Part shown: one piece after another, positions 45,961 through 55,997 of the stretch | How positions within the stretch are numbered: position 1 is the first letter of the stretch | Layout of the letters: every line of letters begins with the position of its first letter | Assembly (NCBI GenBank): GCA_025612245.1 | Contig: JAAXKQ010000004.1 | Location: forward strand, 327,750 to 391,749 | Direction of reading: 5' to 3' | Source: Ignavibacteria bacterium | GTDB taxonomy: Bacteria > Bacteroidota > Ignavibacteria > Ignavibacteriales > SURF-24 | DNA length: 64,000 nucleotides | Notes under the pieces: model-generated | Databases searched by the model: none | Told to the model about the DNA's origin: nothing | Seen by the model: the letters and a program-made list of their open reading frames with translations, nothing else | Position numbers and translations under genes: made by a program

Positions 45961-46089
45961 GTTTGAATTAGTGTAGTAGGAACATTTATCTAATTCAAGT
46001 AATTTAATTGGAATGCATTTTAAGTTTCATTGCATTTATATGCCCCTTTACTTAATTTTGAACTACATTTAACCAAAGGAAGTTTTTTA

Positions 46090-49000
46090 ATGCTTAATAA
46101 CTTTTTGAAAAAGATTTTTGGCGACAAACATACAAAGAACCTGAAAGAACTATGGCCTATCGTCGAAGAAATAAATGAATATTATGAGAAATTAAAGGAT
46201 CTGACAGATGACGAGCTGAGGGGGAAGACAGCTGAGTTTAAGGAAAAGATCCAGAATGAAACTGCCGAATTAAGAGGCAGGATTGATGAACTTAAGGAGT
46301 CCCTGAAGTCTGATGAAGGGGACGAGGACAGGCAGCCTATTTATGACGAGCTTGATAAGCTGGATGAAGAGCTGGATGAGAAGTACGAGAGCATTTTGGA
46401 TGAAATCCTTCCCGAGGCATTCGCAGTTGTAAAAGATACCTGCCGCCGCCTTGTTGGCCAAAGCTGGGAGGCTGCCGGCGTTAAAATTACATGGGATATG
46501 GTTCCCTACGACGTACAGCTCATCGGCGGTATCGTGCTTCATCAGGGCAAGATATCTGAAATGGCTACAGGTGAAGGTAAAACACTTGTGGCTACACTGC
46601 CTATCTACCTTAACGCCCTTACAGGAAGAGGCGTTCACCTGGTTACGGTTAACGACTACCTTGCAAAACGCGACAGCGACTGGATGGGCGAGATCTTCAA
46701 GTTCCACGGTCTTACAGTCGGCTGTATTATAAATACCATGAACCCCGACCAGCGCAAGGTTGAGTACAATAAGGATATTACCTACGGTACCAACAATGAA
46801 TTTGGTTTTGACTACCTGCGTGACAACATGACAATCGACCTCGAAGGCATGGTTCAGCGCAAGCACAACTACGCAATTGTCGATGAAGTTGACTCTGTCC
46901 TTATAGATGAAGCCCGTACGCCTCTTATCATTTCAGGACCCGTTGGCTCAGCCGAGCACAAGTTCGACGAGATGAAACCCAGCGTTGAAAGGCTCTTCAG
47001 ACTGCAGGCAAGCCTTGTTGCAAAGATTGCACAGGAAGCCGAGGACTTCTTAAACTCAGGAGAAAAAGGAAGCGTTGAAAAAGCAGGCGTGCTTCTGCTT
47101 AGAGCATACCGCGGACTTCCTAAAAATAAAAAACTGCAGAAGCTCTTCAGCGAGCCATCCAATAAAAAACTCATGCAGCAGACCGAGCTCGAATACTTAA
47201 GAGAGCAGGGCAAAAGGATGCATGAAATTGATGACGAGCTCTATTTTGCAATAGATGAAAAGAATAACACTATAGACCTTACCGAAATGGGAAGGGAAGA
47301 GCTTGCAAAAGGAAGCCGTGAAGGAAAAGACTACTTTGTGCTTCCGGACCTTGGAACCGAGGTAAGCCATATTGAAAACGAGGAAGGCTTAAGCTCAGAA
47401 GATAAGCTGAAGAAAAAAGACTCACTCTACCACCTTTATGCCGAAAGAAGCGACCGTATCCATACAATCCACCAGCTCCTTAAGGCTTACGCACTCTTTG
47501 AAAAAGACGTTGAATACGTTATTACAGAAGAAGGCAAGATTGCTATTGTTGATGAGTTTACGGGCCGTGTGCTTCCGGGCAGAAGATACTCCGACGGGCT
47601 CCACCAGGCAATTGAAGCCAAGGAAAGCGTTAAGGTTGAACGCGACACACAGACGCTTGCAACAATTACTCTTCAGAACTACTTCCGCCTTTATAAGAAG
47701 CTTGCCGGTATGACAGGTACGGCTGAGACTGAAGAAGGAGAGTTTTTTGAAATTTATAAACTGGACGTTGTTGTAATTCCAACCAACAAACCTATTACAA
47801 GGGAAGACCAGGACGACGCGGTTTATAAGACAAAGCGCGAAAAGTACAACGCGGTAATTGAAAAAATTGAAGAGCTGAGGAAAGACCAGCGCCCGGTGCT
47901 TGTTGGTACAACTTCGGTTGACGTATCTGAAACACTAAGCCGTATGCTTAAACGTAAGGCGATACCCCACAACGTGCTGAACGCAAAGCAGCACCAGAGG
48001 GAAGCTGAAATTGTTGCCTACGCAGGCCAGCCCGGCGCGGTTACAATTGCAACCAACATGGCAGGCCGTGGTACCGATATTAAACTGGGTGCAGGCGTAA
48101 GGGAAAAAGGAGGACTTTTTATCCTTGGTACAGAACGCCACGAGGCACGCCGTATTGACCGCCAGTTAAGAGGCCGTTCGGGACGACAGGGCGACCCCGG
48201 TACAACGAAATTCTTCCTTTCGCTGGAAGACGACCTGATGAGGCTCTTCGGCAGCGACAGGATCTCGTCAGTTATGGAAAGAATTGGTATTAAGGAAGGT
48301 GAAGTAATTCAGCATCCGCTTATTACGCGCTCGGTTGAACGCGCACAGAAAAAAGTTGAGGAAAATAACTTCGCCATAAGAAAGAGACTTCTTGAATACG
48401 ATAACGTTATGAACCAGCAGAGGGAAGTTATCTATAACAGAAGACGCCATGCGCTTGAAGGCGAACGCCTTAAAGGCGAGATACTGGACATGCTGGAAGA
48501 ATACGTAACGGAGCTTATTGACAAGCACTTCGACAACGTTGAAATAGACCAGCTACAGGAAGCACTACTGCAGAACCTTCTGGTGGACGTAAAGATCAAT
48601 CCCGATGAGTTTACCACTCTTGGAAAAGACGGTCTCAGGGACAGGATTATGGAAGCCTGCAGGGACTTCTACAAGCGAAAAGAAGAGATGATAGGTGCCG
48701 AGCTCATGGCACGTCTGGAAAGGTATGCCGTCTTAAGCGTTATAGACGACAAGTGGAAAGAGCACCTGCGTGAGATGGACGACCTTAAAGAAGGTATTCA
48801 CTTAAGGGCATACGGACAGAAAGACCCGCTCATTGAGTATAAGGGCGAGGCTTTCAACATGTTCATTGAACTTCTGGGATTGATAAGAAATGACGTCATT
48901 TCATTCTGTTTCAAGTTCTGGCCTCAGGCTCCCGAAGAGATCCAGCAGAGGAGAAGGCGCCCGGTTCAGCGTACAAGGGAAATAAAAGACAGTACGGCGA

Positions 49001-49182
49001 ACATGGGTGTTTATACCAAGGGCGGCGGCGGCGAAGAGCCTTCCGATGGTGGAAGCGCGCAGCAGGAGCCCGGGCGTGAAGGACAGAAGCTTCAGCCGGT
49101 TCAGGTAGAAGAAAAGATCGGCAGAAACGAACCCTGCCCATGCGGCAGCGGCAAGAAATACAAAAACTGTCACGGCAAATAA
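46090..49182 (+). CDS. secA: Preprotein translocase ATPase SecA
   Basis: 1030 aa motor of Sec export. The Walker A region ATGEGKTLVATLP is at ~160, the DEAD-like box VDEVDSVLIDEARTPLIISGP at ~265, and motif VI is RQLRGRSGRQGDPG. The C-terminal SEC-C zinc motif CPCGSGKKYKNCHGK binds SecB/ribosomes. Acidic insertions near the N terminus (ELKESLKSDEGDEDRQ) and after the DEAD region are typical of Bacteroidota SecA. The frame opens 20 codons earlier, but AAAGGAAG precedes the ATG at 46090 by 7 nt and MLNNFLKKIFG is the usual start. Confidence 0.96.
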   Translation: MLNNFLKKIFGDKHTKNLKELWPIVEEINEYYEKLKDLTDDELRGKTAEFKEKIQNETAELRGRIDELKESLKSDEGDEDRQPIYDELDKLDEELDEKYESILDEILPEAFAVVKDTCRRLVGQSWEAAGVKITWDMVPYDVQLIGGIVLHQGKISEMATGEGKTLVATLPIYLNALTGRGVHLVTVNDYLAKRDSDWMGEIFKFHGLTVGCIINTMNPDQRKVEYNKDITYGTNNEFGFDYLRDNMTIDLEGMVQRKHNYAIVDEVDSVLIDEARTPLIISGPVGSAEHKFDEMKPSVERLFRLQASLVAKIAQEAEDFLNSGEKGSVEKAGVLLLRAYRGLPKNKKLQKLFSEPSNKKLMQQTELEYLREQGKRMHEIDDELYFAIDEKNNTIDLTEMGREELAKGSREGKDYFVLPDLGTEVSHIENEEGLSSEDKLKKKDSLYHLYAERSDRIHTIHQLLKAYALFEKDVEYVITEEGKIAIVDEFTGRVLPGRRYSDGLHQAIEAKESVKVERDTQTLATITLQNYFRLYKKLAGMTGTAETEEGEFFEIYKLDVVVIPTNKPITREDQDDAVYKTKREKYNAVIEKIEELRKDQRPVLVGTTSVDVSETLSRMLKRKAIPHNVLNAKQHQREAEIVAYAGQPGAVTIATNMAGRGTDIKLGAGVREKGGLFILGTERHEARRIDRQLRGRSGRQGDPGTTKFFLSLEDDLMRLFGSDRISSVMERIGIKEGEVIQHPLITRSVERAQKKVEENNFAIRKRLLEYDNVMNQQREVIYNRRRHALEGERLKGEILDMLEEYVTELIDKHFDNVEIDQLQEALLQNLLVDVKINPDEFTTLGKDGLRDRIMEACRDFYKRKEEMIGAELMARLERYAVLSVIDDKWKEHLREMDDLKEGIHLRAYGQKDPLIEYKGEAFNMFIELLGLIRNDVISFCFKFWPQAPEEIQQRRRRPVQRTREIKDSTANMGVYTKGGGGEEPSDGGSAQQEPGREGQKLQPVQVEEKIGRNEPCPCGSGKKYKNCHGK

Positions 49183-49215
49183 TTTCTGAAGGTTCGGTAT
49201 TATTTTGTATATTAT

Positions 49216-49255
49216 AAGGCGTAAATCAGTCCCTAATGTTGGTTTACGCCTTAAT
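49216..49255 (+). terminator. Terminator of secA
   Basis: AAGGCGTAAA (49216-49225), a 17-nt loop, then TTTACGCCTT (49243-49252) and AATTAA. Confidence 0.7.
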
Positions 49256-49307
49256 TAAATAATTCAAAAGGTTTATGCAAAATGAATCTCGGGAATTATA
49301 TAGTTTG

Positions 49308-49410
49308 ATAGAGCTCCTCCGGGACTCCGGGGGTGTGGATAGGTGGACTTTCTTGCTACAGACAAGTCGCCTCTCCGAGGCTCTGAATAAAACTTGCCAG
49401 AAGAGTGGTA
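49308..49410. other. Unexplained structured, GC-rich block before glnB
   Basis: Between the secA terminator and glnB lies a block richer in G/C than its flanks, with GACTT/AAGTC (13-nt loop) followed by GCCTC-tcc-GAGGC hairpins. There is no ORF. It could be a leader structure or small RNA. Confidence 0.35.
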
Positions 49411-49446
49411 TTTAATTATATGATATTCAATCCCAAAATGCCGTAA

Positions 49447-49809
<363 letters not shown>

Positions 49810-49845
49810 AACTTCTACTATTTCCATCACATTTAACATTATATT

Positions 49846-52248
49846 ATGCATACAATAAAGAGATTATTAACCAGGAAGCTGGTTGTTATTGCTATTCTCC
49901 TTATACCCGCTGTTTTTACCGGCTGCGGATTATGGAATAACTTTACGGCATATTTTAACGTTTACTATAATGCTGCCAAGAGTTTCCAGGAAGCCGAGCA
50001 GTCCATCATTGACCAGAAGAAGAACATTTTCACCAGCGCCGAGCAGCGCCCCGCTGGTACCACAAATGAGATATTGAATAAGGTTATTGAAAAGCTTTCC
50101 AAACTCCTTCAGTTTAACTCGGAGTCGGACCTTGTTGACGACGCGCTTCTGATGATTGGAAAATCCTTCTACTATCAGCAGGATTACCAGAAAGCACTAA
50201 GAAAATTTACAGAGCTGATTTCCACTTTCCCTAAAAGCGATCTTGTACTTGAAACGCAGCTTTGGATAGGCAAGACGCAGCTGAGGCTTAAGAATTATGA
50301 GCAGGCTGCCTCAACGCTGGAAGAGGTGCAGAAGGCTGCAAAAGAAAGTGATGATAATGAAATTATGACACAGGCATACGTTGAGCAGATTACCTACCTC
50401 CTTGCACAGGAAAAGTACGACGACGCTCTAACAAGCCTTCAGCAGCTTGTTAAAGTTTCGGACAACGACAAGATAAATGCAGCCGCAATGTATGAGATGG
50501 GAAGAACTTACCTGAAATTGAATAAGCCGGAAGATGCCGCCAGGGCATTTGCCGGAGTTCTGGATTACTCGCCTACGTACGACATGGAGTACTTATCCAA
50601 ACTTCAGTATGGAAGGGTGCAAAGAGAACTAGGCAACCCTGAGCGTTCGCTGAATATATTTGACAACATTATAGATGACTCGAAGTACGATCCCTACAAG
50701 GATTCCACAGAAATTCAGATAGGCTTAACCTATCTTCAGATGAAGCGTTATGATGATGCCTTCAGCCAGTTTGCCCGGGTGGATACTGTGTTCAAACAGT
50801 CGCCCAATTCAGGCATTGCGCAGTATTATGAAGGCGAGATACTGGAATTACAGCATGCCGATTACGACAGTGCAAACTTTTATTACAAAAAAGCGATGTC
50901 TTCGGCTGCCCCGCAGGAATTTACACAGAAAGCTTCCAGGAAGGTGCAGAATTACACGAAATATGACAACCTGACCAATGCCTTAAAACAGTACAACAGG
51001 CAGCTTGCCTACATTATGGACCCGCAGCTTTACTTGCAGGACTCCATTGCCTACTATAAGGAGCAGGCGCTGCAGGACAGCCTTGCCAAGGAAAAGGCCA
51101 AGCTAACGAACCAGCAGTTCAAGGAAGATAACCCGAATTCCAGGAATTCATCAAGAAGGGAAGACCCCACCAAGACACAGCAGACTGTGCAGACAAAAAA
51201 GGCAACCCCGCCCAAGATGCCAAAGATAAGTGCCGATTCGGTTAAGACGATTCTGGCAAAAAGTGAGTACGAGCTTGGAGGCCTTTTCTTTACGGAACTG
51301 AACGTGTCCGATTCGGCATACTATTACTATAAGCACGTAGTTGACGCCTATCCCGGCAACCCATACATGGGGCGTGCGCTCTATGCGCTGGCTTCTTATT
51401 ACCTGACAAAGGACAACAAGGCGAAAGCCGACAGCCTTTTTGAAGTTATCTACCGCGATTATAACAACGAGAGCATTGTTAACGCAGCTGCAGCCAAACT
51501 GGGCAAGCCTTTAATCAACCTGAAGTATGACGAGGCCGAGGAGCTGTTTGTTCATGCGGAAAAGAAAATGCAGGACTCGCTTTATAAAGAAGCCATTTCG
51601 GAATTCGGGAGCATTTACCACAGGTATCCAAAGTCGTCCTTTGCGCCAAAGGCGCTTTACGCATCGGGCTGGATTTACGAAAACAACCTGGACATGCCGG
51701 ATTCTGCGGCGGCAATTTACGATTCTGTTGTAATGAAATTCCCTTCCAGCAAGTATGCTTCTGCCGTTAAAGGCAAGCTGCAGATATTTAAGGAAGAAAA
51801 GAAAAAAGAGCAGGCCGTAAGGGATTCAATCAATGCCGCAAAGAACAAGCTTAATAATCCTGAAAGTCAGCAGCAACAGCTGAACCAGGGAGCCGGTATT
51901 GCCGATTCGCTGAGCAACAGTCCTAATGGCAACAATGCCAACGTAAATCAGGGCGGCACGCAGCAGCAGAATCAGAACCTTCAGAACCAGCATAAGGGTG
52001 GTAACCAGAACCTTCTGCCCGGAAACACTCAGAATAAAAGCGGGATGAATGCACCCGGCACGGGGCAGACTGCAGCGGATAGTCTTAAAAACAGGACCGT
52101 TCCTGTGGATAGCCTTAAAGGCAAAACGGGCCCCGGGCAGCTAAACAATAACGGCACCCCGGTGGATACACTGAAGCAGAATATACAGCCAAAGGATTCC
52201 ACAAAGGTAAACGACACCAAAAAGAAGGCTCCGGTGATTGAGAAGTAA
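49846..52248 (+). CDS. Large TPR lipoprotein, envelope assembly or gliding-like
   Basis: 800 aa. A signal peptide ending VFTGC gives a lipidated Cys27. The mature N terminus GLWNNFTAYFNVYYNAAKSFQEAE resembles the starts of PorW/SprE-type lipoproteins of Bacteroidota. About ten TPR-like helix pairs cover residues ~80-660 (e.g. ALRKFTELISTFPKSDLVLE), interrupted by a Lys/Pro/Thr linker at ~430-455. The last ~110 residues are a low-complexity Asn/Gln/Ser/Lys tail. Likely an outer-membrane scaffold; function not established. Confidence 0.75.
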   Translation: MHTIKRLLTRKLVVIAILLIPAVFTGCGLWNNFTAYFNVYYNAAKSFQEAEQSIIDQKKNIFTSAEQRPAGTTNEILNKVIEKLSKLLQFNSESDLVDDALLMIGKSFYYQQDYQKALRKFTELISTFPKSDLVLETQLWIGKTQLRLKNYEQAASTLEEVQKAAKESDDNEIMTQAYVEQITYLLAQEKYDDALTSLQQLVKVSDNDKINAAAMYEMGRTYLKLNKPEDAARAFAGVLDYSPTYDMEYLSKLQYGRVQRELGNPERSLNIFDNIIDDSKYDPYKDSTEIQIGLTYLQMKRYDDAFSQFARVDTVFKQSPNSGIAQYYEGEILELQHADYDSANFYYKKAMSSAAPQEFTQKASRKVQNYTKYDNLTNALKQYNRQLAYIMDPQLYLQDSIAYYKEQALQDSLAKEKAKLTNQQFKEDNPNSRNSSRREDPTKTQQTVQTKKATPPKMPKISADSVKTILAKSEYELGGLFFTELNVSDSAYYYYKHVVDAYPGNPYMGRALYALASYYLTKDNKAKADSLFEVIYRDYNNESIVNAAAAKLGKPLINLKYDEAEELFVHAEKKMQDSLYKEAISEFGSIYHRYPKSSFAPKALYASGWIYENNLDMPDSAAAIYDSVVMKFPSSKYASAVKGKLQIFKEEKKKEQAVRDSINAAKNKLNNPESQQQQLNQGAGIADSLSNSPNGNNANVNQGGTQQQNQNLQNQHKGGNQNLLPGNTQNKSGMNAPGTGQTAADSLKNRTVPVDSLKGKTGPGQLNNNGTPVDTLKQNIQPKDSTKVNDTKKKAPVIEK

Positions 52249-52249
52249 G

Positions 52250-52978
52250 ATGCAGTTTCCGGAGAATGAGTTGGGGGAATTATACGGCAGAGCGCTCCCG
52301 AAGCTTCAGCAAAGAAAGCTTCTGTTTGGCGTATTGTACGTTGTGTTTGTAATGTACATGTGCATTCCCTCATTTGACATTCCGCTGATTGAATACAGCC
52401 GCTTCAGGGTGAGCTCTGTAATGGAAGAAAGGGCATTGGAGCACTTTATGCTCTACTACCCGAAGCAGTCCTGGGTATCGCTGGACGATGTAAGTCCAAA
52501 CCTTCTCAGGTCCGTAGTATCCATGGAAGACGGAAAGTTTTTTATGCATAAGGGCATAGACTGGGAGGAGCTGGAGCATTCGATGAAGGTAAACAAGCGC
52601 AGGAAAAGGATTGCCAGGGGGGGGAGCACAATTACAATGCAGCTTGCAAAGAACCTTTTTCTTAGGACCGACAAGAACATGTTCCGCAAAGCCAAGGAGC
52701 TGATGATAGCCTTAAGGATGGAAAAAGAAGTTAGCAAGAAAGCCATGCTTGAGCATTATATAAACGCTGTTGAATGGGGTGACGGCATTTTCGGCATCAG
52801 GGAAGCCTCGCTGGAATATTTCAACAAGGAGCCGGATGCCCTTACCCTTAATGAGTGTGCCCGGCTGGCTGCGGTAATTCCCTCGCCATTAGAGCACAAG
52901 CCTACAGATAACTCCCCTTATGTTCTGCATCGTGCCTCGCTGATACGCGGAAGATATAACGACGTAACAATTCCCTAG
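52250..52978 (+). CDS. mtgA: Monofunctional peptidoglycan glycosyltransferase (GT51)
   Basis: 242 aa from the ATG at 52250; a TTG four codons upstream overlaps the lipoprotein stop. One N-terminal TM helix (~28-45) is followed by the GT51 domain: VVSMEDGKFFMHKGIDWEEL (catalytic Glu), ARGGSTITMQLAKNLFL, and KAKELMIALRMEKEVSKKAMLEHYIN. There is no transpeptidase domain. It polymerises lipid II into glycan strands at the periplasmic face. Tightly linked to the TPR lipoprotein. Confidence 0.9.
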   Translation: MQFPENELGELYGRALPKLQQRKLLFGVLYVVFVMYMCIPSFDIPLIEYSRFRVSSVMEERALEHFMLYYPKQSWVSLDDVSPNLLRSVVSMEDGKFFMHKGIDWEELEHSMKVNKRRKRIARGGSTITMQLAKNLFLRTDKNMFRKAKELMIALRMEKEVSKKAMLEHYINAVEWGDGIFGIREASLEYFNKEPDALTLNECARLAAVIPSPLEHKPTDNSPYVLHRASLIRGRYNDVTIP

Positions 52979-53134
52979 CAAAAGAGCCTGTAGCAAGGCT
53001 ATTTGGGAAAAGCGTATAATTATATTAATGACAGAATATTTTTAGCGTAGTTGAATTCCACACTCAATTTTTGTGTTAAGTAATAGGGATTTGTTTTGAT
53101 CTTCCGGGATCTGAATTTTTTAGGGCTTAATATT

Positions 53135-53791
53135 ATGCGGCGCAAAGAGTTATTACAGATGATAGAAGAGGGCGAAAATCTTCACTGTGAATTCAAGCTG
53201 AGGTTTTCATCGCACGAAAAGATTGCCAAGGAAATGATTGCTTTTGCAAATACGAAAGGCGGCTACATGATTTTCGGGATTGATGACGACAAGACGATAG
53301 TAGGAGTGCAGAGTGAAAAAGGGGAAGCCGAGCTGATTAAGGAAGCCGCCACGCAGTACTGTGAGCCCACGGTAAAGTTCCGCCTGGAGTACATAGATCT
53401 CTACAACAAGGAAATAGTTGTAGCCGAAATACCGGAATCGGATGAAAAGCCGCACCGCCTGCAGGACTACCTGCCTGAATTTGACATTACAAAAGCCCAG
53501 GTGTACGTACGCGTTAACGACAAGAGCATGCTGGCCAGCAAGGAGATGGTCAGGATTCTGAGAGCCGACGCGCAAAAATCGGAGCTGGTGAAGTACGTTG
53601 TGGGGAATAACGAGAAGATAGTTTTTGACTACCTGGATAAAAACGAGACGATTAACGTAAAGCTCTTAAGCCGCCTGGCAAACATTTCCGAAAGACGCGC
53701 TTCCAGGACACTCGTCAAACTGGTAAGGGCAAGAATGCTGCTGATACACACAAAAGATAACGGGGAAGAGTTCTTTACGTATGCAGGGTGA
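53135..53791 (+). CDS. AlbA_2/Schlafen-type putative DNA-binding protein
   Basis: 218 aa from the ATG at 53135. An AlbA_2 (Schlafen AAA_4) domain at ~1-130 has the marker GENLHCEFKLRFSSHEKIAKEMIAFANTKGGYMIFGIDDD. A C-terminal winged-helix region (~155-218: VFDYLDKNETINVKLLSRLANISERRASRTL) follows. Such proteins are usually transcriptional regulators or helicase-like accessory factors; no target is indicated. A longer TTG frame (53096) lacks family similarity. A repeat tract follows immediately. Confidence 0.8.
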   Translation: MRRKELLQMIEEGENLHCEFKLRFSSHEKIAKEMIAFANTKGGYMIFGIDDDKTIVGVQSEKGEAELIKEAATQYCEPTVKFRLEYIDLYNKEIVVAEIPESDEKPHRLQDYLPEFDITKAQVYVRVNDKSMLASKEMVRILRADAQKSELVKYVVGNNEKIVFDYLDKNETINVKLLSRLANISERRASRTLVKLVRARMLLIHTKDNGEEFFTYAG

Positions 53792-53809
53792 AAACAAGGA
53801 AAAAGGAAG

Positions 53810-53932
53810 AATTAAAAAATTAAAAATTAAAAAGGAAAAATTAAAAAGGAAAAAGAAAAAATTAAAAAGGAAGAAGGGCAGGAAAAATTAAAAAGGAAGA
53901 AGGGCAGGAAAAATTAAAAAGGAAGAAGTAAG
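53810..53932. repeat. A-rich tandem repeat with 26-bp unit
   Basis: AATTAAAAAGG-type motifs culminating in a 26-bp unit in two perfect copies (53857-53882 and 53883-53908) plus a partial third (53909-53928). It lies between stop codon and next gene; probably slippage-prone DNA with no coding. Confidence 0.85.
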
Positions 53933-53974
53933 GACAAGGGAATACATAGGTCCTTGGCTTCCCGCCGAATCTCA

Positions 53975-54010
53975 GGCTTTGAACCTTTTTGAACTTTGAA
54001 CTTTGAATTT
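53975..54010. repeat. GTTCAAAG-type heptamer/octamer repeat
   Basis: TTTGAACCTTTTTGAACTTTG... reads on the minus strand as GTTCAAAG units, the same unit as at 19,118-19,172 and 55,747-55,790. It abuts the leader of pfkA. Confidence 0.7.
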
Positions 54011-54056
54011 CAGCGCATATATTTATGAGGTAATTTTAGAATATAAACGGGTAAAA

Positions 54057-55166
54057 ATGAAATCTAAATCGGGAATAAAAAGAATAGGCATTCTGACCGG
54101 CGGAGGCGACTGTCCAGGTCTTAATGCAGTAATAAGGGGAGTTTCGAAGCCGGCGCATGATTACGGTATGGAAGTCTTTGGAATTGAAGACGGATTTGAA
54201 GGGCTGGTGCAGGGAAAGGCAAGGCAGTTATATAACAGGGACGTATCGGGCATACTGGCTACAGGTGGGACGATACTTGGTTCATCGAACAAAGGTGATC
54301 CGTTTCACTGGCCCGAAGAAGTAAACGGTGAAATTGTAATTATGGATAAATCGAAGGCAGCCATAAGGAATTATGAAGGCTGGAAGCTGGATGCATTGAT
54401 TGCAATTGGCGGTGATGGTACTATGAACATATGCCAAAAATTAAGTCAGATGGGCATGAACATTGTGGGTGTTCCGAAGACCATAGACAACGACCTGGAG
54501 GCAACGGATCAGACGTTCGGTCACGACTCGGCGGTTTACGTTGTTTCAGAAGCCATAGACAGGCTTCATACGACGGCCTCATCGCATCACAGGGTAATGG
54601 TAGTTGAAGTAATGGGTCGTTATGCCGGCTGGATAGCGCTTCATGGCGGGCTTGCAGGCGGGGCGGACATAATACTTCTGCCGGAGTTCCCGTTTTCGTG
54701 GAAGAAGGTTTACGACAGCGTAGTTCAGCGCGACATGATGGGAAAGCGTTTCAGCATTATATGTGTTGCCGAAGGTGCAAAGCCCGAGGACGGGCAGATG
54801 ATTGTAAGGGCAACGGACAAGAAGCGTACAGATCCCGTTCAGCTTGGGGGAATTGGAGAGCTGGTTGCAAAGAAGATTGCGGACGAGACGGGCTTGGAAA
54901 CCAGGGTGACCGTATTGGGCCACCTGCAGAGGGGCGGGAGCCCTACTCCCTACGACAGGATACTATCGACCAAATTCGGCACGTATGCAATAGAGCTTGC
55001 GGCAAAAAAGAAATTCGGGCGCATGGTATCGTTAAAAGGAAGCGAGATTACGAGTGTAAGGATAGAGGATGCAATTTCGAAGCAGAAGCTTGTAAATCCC
55101 TCAACCCAGGCGGTAATATCGGCCAAAGCCGTAGGCGTCAGTTTTGCCTCAGACAAGGCTGAGTAG
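54057..55166 (+). CDS. pfkA: 6-phosphofructokinase
   Basis: 369 aa from the ATG at 54057; the longer TTG frame runs into repeat DNA. Motifs: GGGDCPGLNAVIRG at ~15-28, GGDGT at 118-122, PKTIDND at 140-146 (catalytic Asp), and GRYAGW near 200. Gly121 (E. coli G104) points to ATP, but Lys141 (E. coli G124) is the residue of PPi-type and mixed enzymes. The donor is therefore ambiguous. It catalyses the committed step of glycolysis. Confidence 0.92.
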   Translation: MKSKSGIKRIGILTGGGDCPGLNAVIRGVSKPAHDYGMEVFGIEDGFEGLVQGKARQLYNRDVSGILATGGTILGSSNKGDPFHWPEEVNGEIVIMDKSKAAIRNYEGWKLDALIAIGGDGTMNICQKLSQMGMNIVGVPKTIDNDLEATDQTFGHDSAVYVVSEAIDRLHTTASSHHRVMVVEVMGRYAGWIALHGGLAGGADIILLPEFPFSWKKVYDSVVQRDMMGKRFSIICVAEGAKPEDGQMIVRATDKKRTDPVQLGGIGELVAKKIADETGLETRVTVLGHLQRGGSPTPYDRILSTKFGTYAIELAAKKKFGRMVSLKGSEITSVRIEDAISKQKLVNPSTQAVISAKAVGVSFASDKAE

Positions 55167-55195
55167 CCGTAAGCAAATAAAAAATTCTTGAAAAA

Positions 55196-55225
55196 AGCCG
55201 CTTTAATGAAACAAGCGGCTTTTTT
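55196..55225 (+). terminator. Terminator of pfkA
   Basis: AGCCGCTT (55196-55203), a 9-nt loop, then AAGCGGCT (55213-55220) and a T tract, with an A tract upstream. Confidence 0.92.
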
Positions 55226-55370
55226 CATTTCTAAGGGGCTGGTCGCTTAAGAGGGGGAAAGTCAGGGGGGAAAAGGCGGTTTTTAAGGGGGAACCATTTT
55301 TACGGGGAAAATTAGTCCAAACTTTTTCAATATAGAGGTAAGGCGAGAGCAAAGGAGAAAGGGAGGAAAG

Positions 55371-55748
55371 ATGGAATTGGATGAATTCATAAGAGACGTA
55401 AAGCGCAAGGCGGTGCTGGACAACCGGGATGAAGTGATAAAAGCCATAAAGGCGACCTTAGAGACGTTAAAGGAGCGGCTTTCGGGGGATGAGCCGGGGC
55501 ACATAGCCGCGCAGTTGCCGAGGCAGATAGGGGAGATGCTGCAGGGGGAAGGCAAGGGTGAGAGTTTTACGGTAGAGGAGTTCTTTTCGCGTGTAAGCAG
55601 GAGGGAAGGCACAGAGATACCCGTTGCGATGCTGCATGCAAGGTCGGTTTTAGAAGCGATCAGGGAAGCGATAACGGCAGGGGAGATGAGTGACGTAAGG
55701 GCGCAGTTGCCGGCTGAATTTTACGATTTATTTGAAGAAGAGAAGTAA
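55371..55748 (+). CDS. DUF2267 family protein
   Basis: 125 aa, two similar halves. TLETLKERLSGDEPGHIAAQLPRQIGEML and VLEAIREAITAGEMSDVRAQLPAEFYDLF are the duplicated DUF2267 motif (an AQLP repeat in each). The FTVEEFFSRVSRREG segment separates them. The function of the family is unknown; it is often found near stress genes. AGGAAAG precedes the ATG. Base composition is still that of the host chromosome. Confidence 0.83.
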   Translation: MELDEFIRDVKRKAVLDNRDEVIKAIKATLETLKERLSGDEPGHIAAQLPRQIGEMLQGEGKGESFTVEEFFSRVSRREGTEIPVAMLHARSVLEAIREAITAGEMSDVRAQLPAEFYDLFEEEK

Positions 55749-55790
55749 AAAAGTTCGAGGTTCGAAGTTCGAGGTTTGAAGTTGAAAGGG
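55747..55790. repeat. GTTCGAGG heptamer repeat
   Basis: GTTCGAGGTTCGAAGTTCGA... units in the gap before the tRNA-Asp gene. Third intergenic site with this repeat. Confidence 0.8.
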
Positions 55791-55915
55791 CGAAAAAATC
55801 TCGTAAAAATTTGTAAAAAAAACTTGATTAATAAGAGTAAATTTCTTTTATTTATAGACACGATTTGCGGCAATAAGGTAAAGAAAGAAGCCGCAGTTCA
55901 TAAAAAGATTGAAAT

Positions 55916-55989
55916 GGGGTCGTAGTTCAGTTGGTTAGAACGCCTGCCTGTCACGCAGGAGGTCGCGAGTTCGAGCCTCGTCGACCCCG
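55916..55989 (+). tRNA. tRNA-Asp (GTC)
   Basis: Complete 74-nt cloverleaf: acceptor GGGGTCG/CGACCCC, D arm GTTC/GAAC, anticodon stem CCTGC/GCAGG with loop CTGTCAC (GTC), variable loop AGGTC, T arm GCGAG-TTCGAGC-CTCGT, discriminator G. No CCA encoded. It marks the left edge of the AT-rich island. Confidence 0.96.
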
Positions 55990-55997
55990 CTTTTATA

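Noticed and set aside
46270..46866. 198-codon minus-strand frame opposite secA
   Set aside because: Antisense shadow of secA; composition mirrors the coding strand.
53810..53932. CRISPR-like array
   Set aside because: Direct head-to-tail repeats with no unique spacers; low-complexity tandem DNA.
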